DNA from: Megachile rotundata
Taxonomy: Eukaryota; Arthropoda; Insecta; Hymenoptera; Megachilidae
Direction of reading: 5' to 3'
Length of the DNA: 64,000 nt
Assembly: GCF_050947335.1 (NCBI RefSeq)
Contig: NC_134983.1
Coordinates: 2,852,001 to 2,916,000 of the forward strand
Below are positions 58,680-64,000 of this stretch, piece by piece. A program made the position numbers and the translations under genes. The notes beneath the pieces were generated by a model, which had not been told where the DNA came from, did no database searches, and worked only from the letters and a program-made list of their open reading frames with translations. Numbering within the stretch: position 1 is the stretch's first letter; the number at the start of each line of letters is the position of its first letter.

Positions 58680-60060
58680 CTCATTATCCCGTTCAGCACT
58701 GCATCCTCTTGGCTAAAGTAAAAAAGGCAAACGGAATCGCAAAATAATCTCATCAGGTGGAAAATCAATTTTGCATGAGTATGAAATAGGAATATATGTA
58801 ATTGCCGATTTTTACATTTATAACGAAACAGAATGCGTTTAATTACTTATAGGGCGGAGTAATCGTTCGGCGAAATTGAAACGAGATAATTGGGATTTTT
58901 TATTCTTTTAATTTATGAATGTCGTTTACATTCATCGTTCCCATGTAAGGTCCGCCTTACTGCAAAATAACACGTATTCTATATCAATATGGCGCTTAAA
59001 CATCGATGGAAATGATTGCTCCATCATTTCATCGACGTCTCCATAGAAAGTCTGATTGAGACGATTAATGTATAATCAACATTTGAGTTTGTAATATGTT
59101 GGGATCAACAATGTTGCATTAATAACTCAATGTTGCCAACAAATATTGAGGACCTTAATTTTAAGTTAAATAAAGTATTCTCAATTCGTTAATATTTATT
59201 TTCAAAATATTTTATTAACAATATTCTATTGAAAAGATATACACTGATCATGCATTTAGAACGTATAGAATAATTCATATTGTTATAACAATTTAATAAT
59301 TAAAAATTATTTAAATAACACATAAACCGAATATACATGTAATATAACATTGTAAACAATACGAACACAATTCTCTCTACTCGCAAAGCATGCTATAATT
59401 CTATTTTTGCACCATTCACATGTCTTCTTCGAGTATTCCACATTCACCGCTATCAATATCTCTCATGTCAATCACTCTTCCTCTTTCATGCTTCAAGTCA
59501 TACTTTCAATCTTAAACCCCATTCACAATTAAAAATAATCTCTCACACATATAAAATTCAGATAAATAGTGCAGATTAACGTATAAGGAGGAGAAACTGT
59601 AATTCTGAATGAGAACTTGCGTTGCACAATGTTCCAAGTTTGAATCCCGTAGGCATAAAACAACATACACGTCTGTACAAGCACACAGACTGAAAAGCAC
59701 CAAATTCTGAATGAGAGTTAGAATTGCAAAATGTTCCGAGTGATCAGCTAATTATGGATTATCCAAGATGATTACGGCTGACCCATGAAACAGCGGATCA
59801 CGTTTATCAAGCAGTACCGATCACATGTAAGTAAATCGGTATCGTGTCGGTCTGCACAGGGTATCGTTCGTCAACAGGAAATCGCGATAAACGCGAACCT
59901 TGAGCGGAATTTCACCGAAATTCTTTTTCACCAACGATACTGGGAGAACTTTAATTAATGACAGTATGAATCTGCTGGGTTGCTATCGACGTTGTCCTCT
60001 TTATCTCCCGCAGACTGTCCGAACTGGTTAGGGCTGGAATCTTAATGCAAGATATTCACC
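58680..60060. other. AT-rich DNA, nothing assigned
   Basis: 59740-60010 is somewhat more complex and could be 5' flank of the ORF at 60072. No defined elements. Confidence 0.4.
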
Positions 60061-60071
60061 TTGAATCCTGA

Positions 60072-60260
60072 ATGTCGACTTCCTCATTCCGTGCGGACGA
60101 CGATACATTAAAAAAAGTAGGGATCCAGAGTAAATGCAATGACATCGACAGAACGATCATTACAAATCATCCTTCTCGAATCACTTTCGAAGATCCATTT
60201 TGTATGCTGCGGCTGATTGACAAGGACAATTATTTAAGTATTGACTGCAGAGTTGAATGA
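60072..60260 (+). CDS. ATG-initiated 62-aa ORF, unknown
   Basis: MSTSSFRADDDTLKKVGIQS... to LRLIDKDNYLSIDCRVE and TGA. Hydrophilic and acidic/basic mixed, with balanced codons: one of the more protein-like short frames in the window. No signal peptide or splice sites were noted. It could be a single-exon small gene or an exon. Not recognised. Confidence 0.27.
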   Translation: MSTSSFRADDDTLKKVGIQSKCNDIDRTIITNHPSRITFEDPFCMLRLIDKDNYLSIDCRVE

Positions 60261-60264
60261 TCTT

Positions 60265-61100
60265 TTACAAGCCGATAGATTATGCAATAAGGCGATGCTT
60301 GTTTGACCAAAAGAATTTTTCTTTGTATATTTTTATGGGCTACCCAAGTAATTCTGGTATTAATACATAATACCATATTAAATATCAAGCATTTATAAGT
60401 ATTTATATATTGCAGAATTAAAGGAATAATAAACTAACAATGTATAATTATATTTATAAAATTGAGTTATATTATTATATTTTCTTAATGGGAATAAACA
60501 ATATAAATATTACAAAAAATAGTAAATATTTAAGAGTTAACACTGGAAATGAAAAGAAATTACAGTGAAAACCTAAGACACCTTTGAAACAAATACAACC
60601 TTTCGGTATAATTACTTTTCTAGATAAAAGTGATTATATAATTACGGAAGCCACTAATCGTATGAAACTCGTGGCTCACAAAGTGTTATCAAAAGATTAG
60701 GCAGGGAAAAGTTTCCGAATGACGCACAGGTAGAAAAAATCGTGCGCCACGTATTTCGTATCGGTTTCACAAAACTGTGCAAGAAAGTTAAGTCTACTTT
60801 ACAAACATATACCAATTAAACAAACATTATTCTTCATTCTAAGATTTGGATCAATACATTTATTTATTATTACTAATAAAATTATATAAATAATTCACAA
60901 CTCATGTAGACGTAGTTAGTCGCTAGACGTAGGACATTCGTTCCTTGCACTTGAAAGGTGACACACTTACCATTTACCTTAATTTAAAATAAGTATCTTT
61001 TAATTATATCTACATTATTATAATGTGAACAGAGAAAATACAATAGAGAAAATTGATTGAAAAGGGTTTAAAAAAAGAACCATCTTAAAGGAATAAATAA
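60265..61100. other. AT-rich DNA, nothing assigned
   Basis: No exon-like block or array. Confidence 0.5.
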
Positions 61101-61108
61101 TCAAATGA

Positions 61109-61609
61109 AATATATGGCCCGTTTCCAGAAGTAGAACGTTCTACAGAAGTATTCTACAGAAAAAAGAAAGAGGAAGAAGGAGGAAACGATATTTCTTAAT
61201 CCACACGAAATATCGCGGATCAGCAGCCAACCAGCCAGACAAGCAGCCGGATATCGATGGTCCACGTGGGTCTGCCTTGCTGTGCAGAAAGAAAGAAACG
61301 GAGAACTTCCAGATCTCCGGTCACCCTCTCCTCTTCCGTGTACGTTCGACCGGCCATTTGAATTTATTACCGGCGTATTTCGACCACCCAGAAAACAAAC
61401 GGACACCGTCGACGGTTCGAGGCCGAGTTTTCGACTGTGTGCGCGAGGGAAGAAAACGTTCTATAGGTCAACTTAGAATAGAATCGAAAGACGGTGTTCT
61501 CGAGACGTCGCGTTCCTTAGCTTCGTACGAACACCCTAATTTCACGCACGCCATCTTTGCTCTAGCTTCCTATTTTTTCTTTAGTTTTCGATATTCTTCT
61601 GAAACTTGA
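61109..61609 (+). CDS. 167-codon open frame, longest in the window, no ATG
   Basis: Open from the TGA at 61106 to TGA 61607-61609. It begins basic (KKERGRRRKRYFLIHTKYRG) and continues HPLLFRVRSTGHLNLLPAYF, VRGRVFDCVREGRKRSIGQL and a hydrophobic end (AIFALASYFFFSFRYSSET). No in-frame ATG, so at best it is an internal or terminal exon; acceptors TTCTACAG (61159) and TTGCTGTGCAG (61287) are available. The island is CpG-rich and partly open on minus too (61406-61101). Not recognised. Confidence 0.25.
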   Translation, partial: NIWPVSRSRTFYRSILQKKERGRRRKRYFLIHTKYRGSAANQPDKQPDIDGPRGSALLCRKKETENFQISGHPLLFRVRSTGHLNLLPAYFDHPENKRTPSTVRGRVFDCVREGRKRSIGQLRIESKDGVLETSRSLASYEHPNFTHAIFALASYFFFSFRYSSET

Positions 61610-61693
61610 CGCATCCAATGACGTAACGAACAACACATTTCTTCCTGTTAAATTCAATATTTATCTTTGAAAATTACATTTCTACCGGATTAC

Positions 61694-61777
61694 ACATATA
61701 ATTAGACATATAATTAGATACATAATTAGACGTATAATTAGATACATAATTAAACATATCATTAGGCATATAATTAC
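61694..61777. repeat. Seven-copy 12-bp repeat, each with an ATTA core
   Basis: Seven contiguous 12-mers of consensus ACATATAATTAG with one to three changes each. Most copies carry TAATTA, a homeodomain-type core, at a fixed 12-bp spacing. Confidence 0.85.
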
Positions 61778-61799
61778 ACATGTGATTTTAATTATAATT

Positions 61800-62480
61800 G
61801 ATGTAGAAATATATTGTTTATTTTCTGGAACAAGGATATATTAATAATTAATATTTTGCTGTTATTATTATGTTATTATTATGCTGGTAACGAAGAGCAC
61901 AAAAAGAATAGTTCTCCTTTGTACTTTCAACTGGTAGAACCTTCAACTTCCGGTAAAATTATTTTTGTATAAACGGTAATGTAAAGACAATAGTTTCTAT
62001 ACAATGCGGGTATAATATTATGGCGCTTGAAACATTTAAAATCATGTAAACATAACATGGTTTTTAAAAATATTAGATCAGATACAGAACTTACAGTATT
62101 TATAATACATAGAGTATACATATATTGTAATACTTACAATACGCAGAACATATAGCACTTATTGAAACAAAGAGTATATAACATACATACTTACATATAA
62201 AAATCGTTAATTTTAATATTAGATAACGTTTCTAACTTTTTTTTCTTTCATTAACACAAACTCAGAAATCCACCATTATCCCCGTGGTAGTTAACATGTC
62301 AATATTTGGGATCATAAAAATATTTAATAAATTGTGTGTGTTAGATTAAAAATGTTAACCTAGTAGATTTATATAACTCCATGTAGTCCTTAGTTATTAT
62401 ATGCATTTAGTTATGTGGTAAGTAAATGTATTCACAAGAATTCAGAATACATACTTTTGCTAATGAATGCATTTTGATGA
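61800..62480. other. AT-rich DNA, nothing assigned
   Basis: No exon-like block or hairpin noted. Confidence 0.5.
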
Positions 62481-62489
62481 ATATTTTTG

Positions 62490-62585
62490 ATGTATGTAAA
62501 CACGTATACATGTATGTACATACATATGTATGTTTATGTTTATGTAGGTATGTATACGTATATTTATGTGTATGTATATGTACAT
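62490..62585. repeat. (TATG)n-type microsatellite, impure
   Basis: Runs of TATGTATG, TACATACATATGTATG and TTTATGTTTATG. The minus-strand frame here (His/Tyr/Thr-rich) is repeat-derived and not called. Confidence 0.8.
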
Positions 62586-62589
62586 GAAA

Positions 62590-64000
62590 ATTTATAAACA
62601 TTTTTCAGCATTTACACATATGGCATTCACTTATTAATCAATTTATCAAACTGCACATTTTTATCGATAAATGTACATCGTGTACAGTATCATAGACCAA
62701 AAATCGAAAGAATCTAAATATCTTCTTATAAGTTGTAACATAGAGAAGTAGGTTATAAGTTAGAAATTAGAAATACGTTATATAACTTTGTACGATTCGA
62801 GTTCGTCCGCATTTAAAACGAGGAAGTTGACAGCGAATTCAAATACGTTTGCCCGACATATCTTCTGGTGTTATAGAGCGAAGGAATGAATGGGGGAGCG
62901 AGCAAGGTCAACGAAATCGAAAGTCTGGCTTTCGCTTTTTAGCGCCAAAACCAAGGTGTCTGTTCATCGACCCGTACTATAATACTGTTATGATTTAATG
63001 TAACGATTAGATACGATCGCGACATTATGTAAGGCAAATGTTCTTCTAAATACTTCATAAGTAGTTTCGTGATTTCATTATACGACGGAAAACCACTCAG
63101 CAATTAATTTCGGGATATGTTCCGCGATATTAGTCATGAAGTGCATTTTAAACCAGGCATATCTAATATGCAGTAAGTACGTAATAATGATATTCTATAT
63201 GATTATAGATCTTTATATAACGCTTTTATTATATCATTATCGTGTACAAGCTACTCAACCGTGTCACACAAGTATTATAGAAGGACGAAAAATCGTGTGA
63301 TTTAAAAGCAGGGAAGCAAACGAGACCAATTGTTGGAAATTAATAGTCACTGTCTAGCGTTGTATTTAACCTATTATACGACGCTTAAATACATACTGTT
63401 GGTTACATTTAGTCATTATATTTCACATCCTATTAATTACTTGTTGTTGTTCAAAAATACAGATCTAAAGTATACATATTTAAATTGAAACTAAACTATA
63501 CAAATAAATAAATATTAATATGAAAATTACCTTAAATAACAATTCTTCATCTTGACGAAGGTTAACTTACATTTTGGCAAAAGCTTCTTATTAATTTTCA
63601 TAATTTAAAATAAAAAAGCCAAAATTCGTCATTCTTACAAATTCCATAAAAGCGTTAACACTTCGACCGCCATGTTGAATTCGTCAAACATGAGACAGTA
63701 ACTTCATATTCAACAACACCAATTAATAATACTGACAATGTTTTGTTCTTTATTAGATATTCTGACAATATTTAGCTTTTGTTTATTACATATTTTGTTA
63801 AGTATTAATAAAATTACTTATGATTCATAAGGACGTTCCTCGTAACTGGCAAAAATTTATACAAACTCATATGTTCAAATATAGACGACACAACCAAACT
63901 GTTAAATCGCAATATCGTTAACACGATTCACGCCTTACAGCATTTCTTACCTAAACAACAAAGCTTCGCGATGAAATTCGTGAAGAATGTTAGTAATTAA
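62590..64000. other. AT-rich DNA, nothing assigned
   Basis: 62800-62980 is richer in G+C with a short CGAAAG/CTTTCG hairpin, possibly regulatory. No exon-like block. Confidence 0.4.

Noticed and set aside
62407..62601. His/Tyr/Thr-rich minus frame
   Set aside because: Direct translation of the TATG microsatellite.
62920..62945. CGAAAG/CTTTCG hairpin followed by a T run, terminator-like
   Set aside because: Stem is only 6 bp, and intrinsic terminators of this kind are bacterial, whereas the window is eukaryotic.
1..64000. CRISPR arrays, bacterial operons, rRNA, viral genes
   Set aside because: No regularly spaced palindromic repeats, no ribosome-binding-site-led gene runs, and no recognisable capsid, polymerase or integrase motif in any frame examined.

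Overview
The window looks like AT-rich animal DNA, most like an insect and probably a hymenopteran (bee or wasp type). The grounds are: G+C of roughly one third by eye, short CpG-rich islands in an AT-rich background, a candidate intron of only 70 nt, TTAA-ended miniature transposons, and many degenerate arrays of an AATTTGG/AATTTAGG-type octamer. Nothing looks prokaryotic: there are no operons, ribosome binding sites or CRISPR arrays. No protein in the window could be assigned to a known family, and no tRNA or rRNA was found. The best reading is a gene-poor interval (an intergenic desert or a very large intron) with a few small or partial gene candidates.

Layout. 0-3 kb: a two-exon candidate (1427-1912) and a second pair of exon-like blocks (2652-2992), both on plus. 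4-10.5 kb: an inverted repeat (5080-5171), a ~0.9 kb TTAA-ended element (6046-6966), a compact minus ORF (7156-7410), a ~250 bp TTAA-ended element (9460-9710) and a 49-residue secreted-peptide-like minus ORF (10321-10470). 10.5-18 kb: AT-rich DNA, octamer arrays and a degenerate minisatellite (15425-15905). 18.2-22.1 kb: the richest island, holding a three-exon plus-strand candidate (18526-20867), a 19-bp foldback and two overlapping minus ORFs. 22-33 kb: diverged repeats, possible regulatory DNA (25680-26030) and an island at 29.3-29.8 kb with a membrane-segment exon. 33-44 kb: isolated exon-like blocks with good splice signals, a possible three-exon minus chain (39874 to 36928), and a 188-codon minus frame broken by one TGA (43306-42743). 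44-56 kb: octamer arrays in both polarities, including a head-to-head pair at 54.25 kb, a homeodomain-core-rich block (49480-50340) and a plus exon with paired 5' splice sites (55563-55712). 56-64 kb: mostly AT-rich, with a 62-aa ORF (60072-60260), a 167-codon frame without ATG (61109-61609), a 12-bp TAATTA array and a TATG microsatellite.

Confidence in the repeats and mobile elements is moderate to high because they are visible directly. Confidence in every protein-coding call is low to moderate: they rest on open frame, splice signals, phase and codon texture only. In the CpG-rich islands stop codons are sparse in all frames, so chance ORFs are expected there. No functional link between the candidates can be shown from sequence alone.
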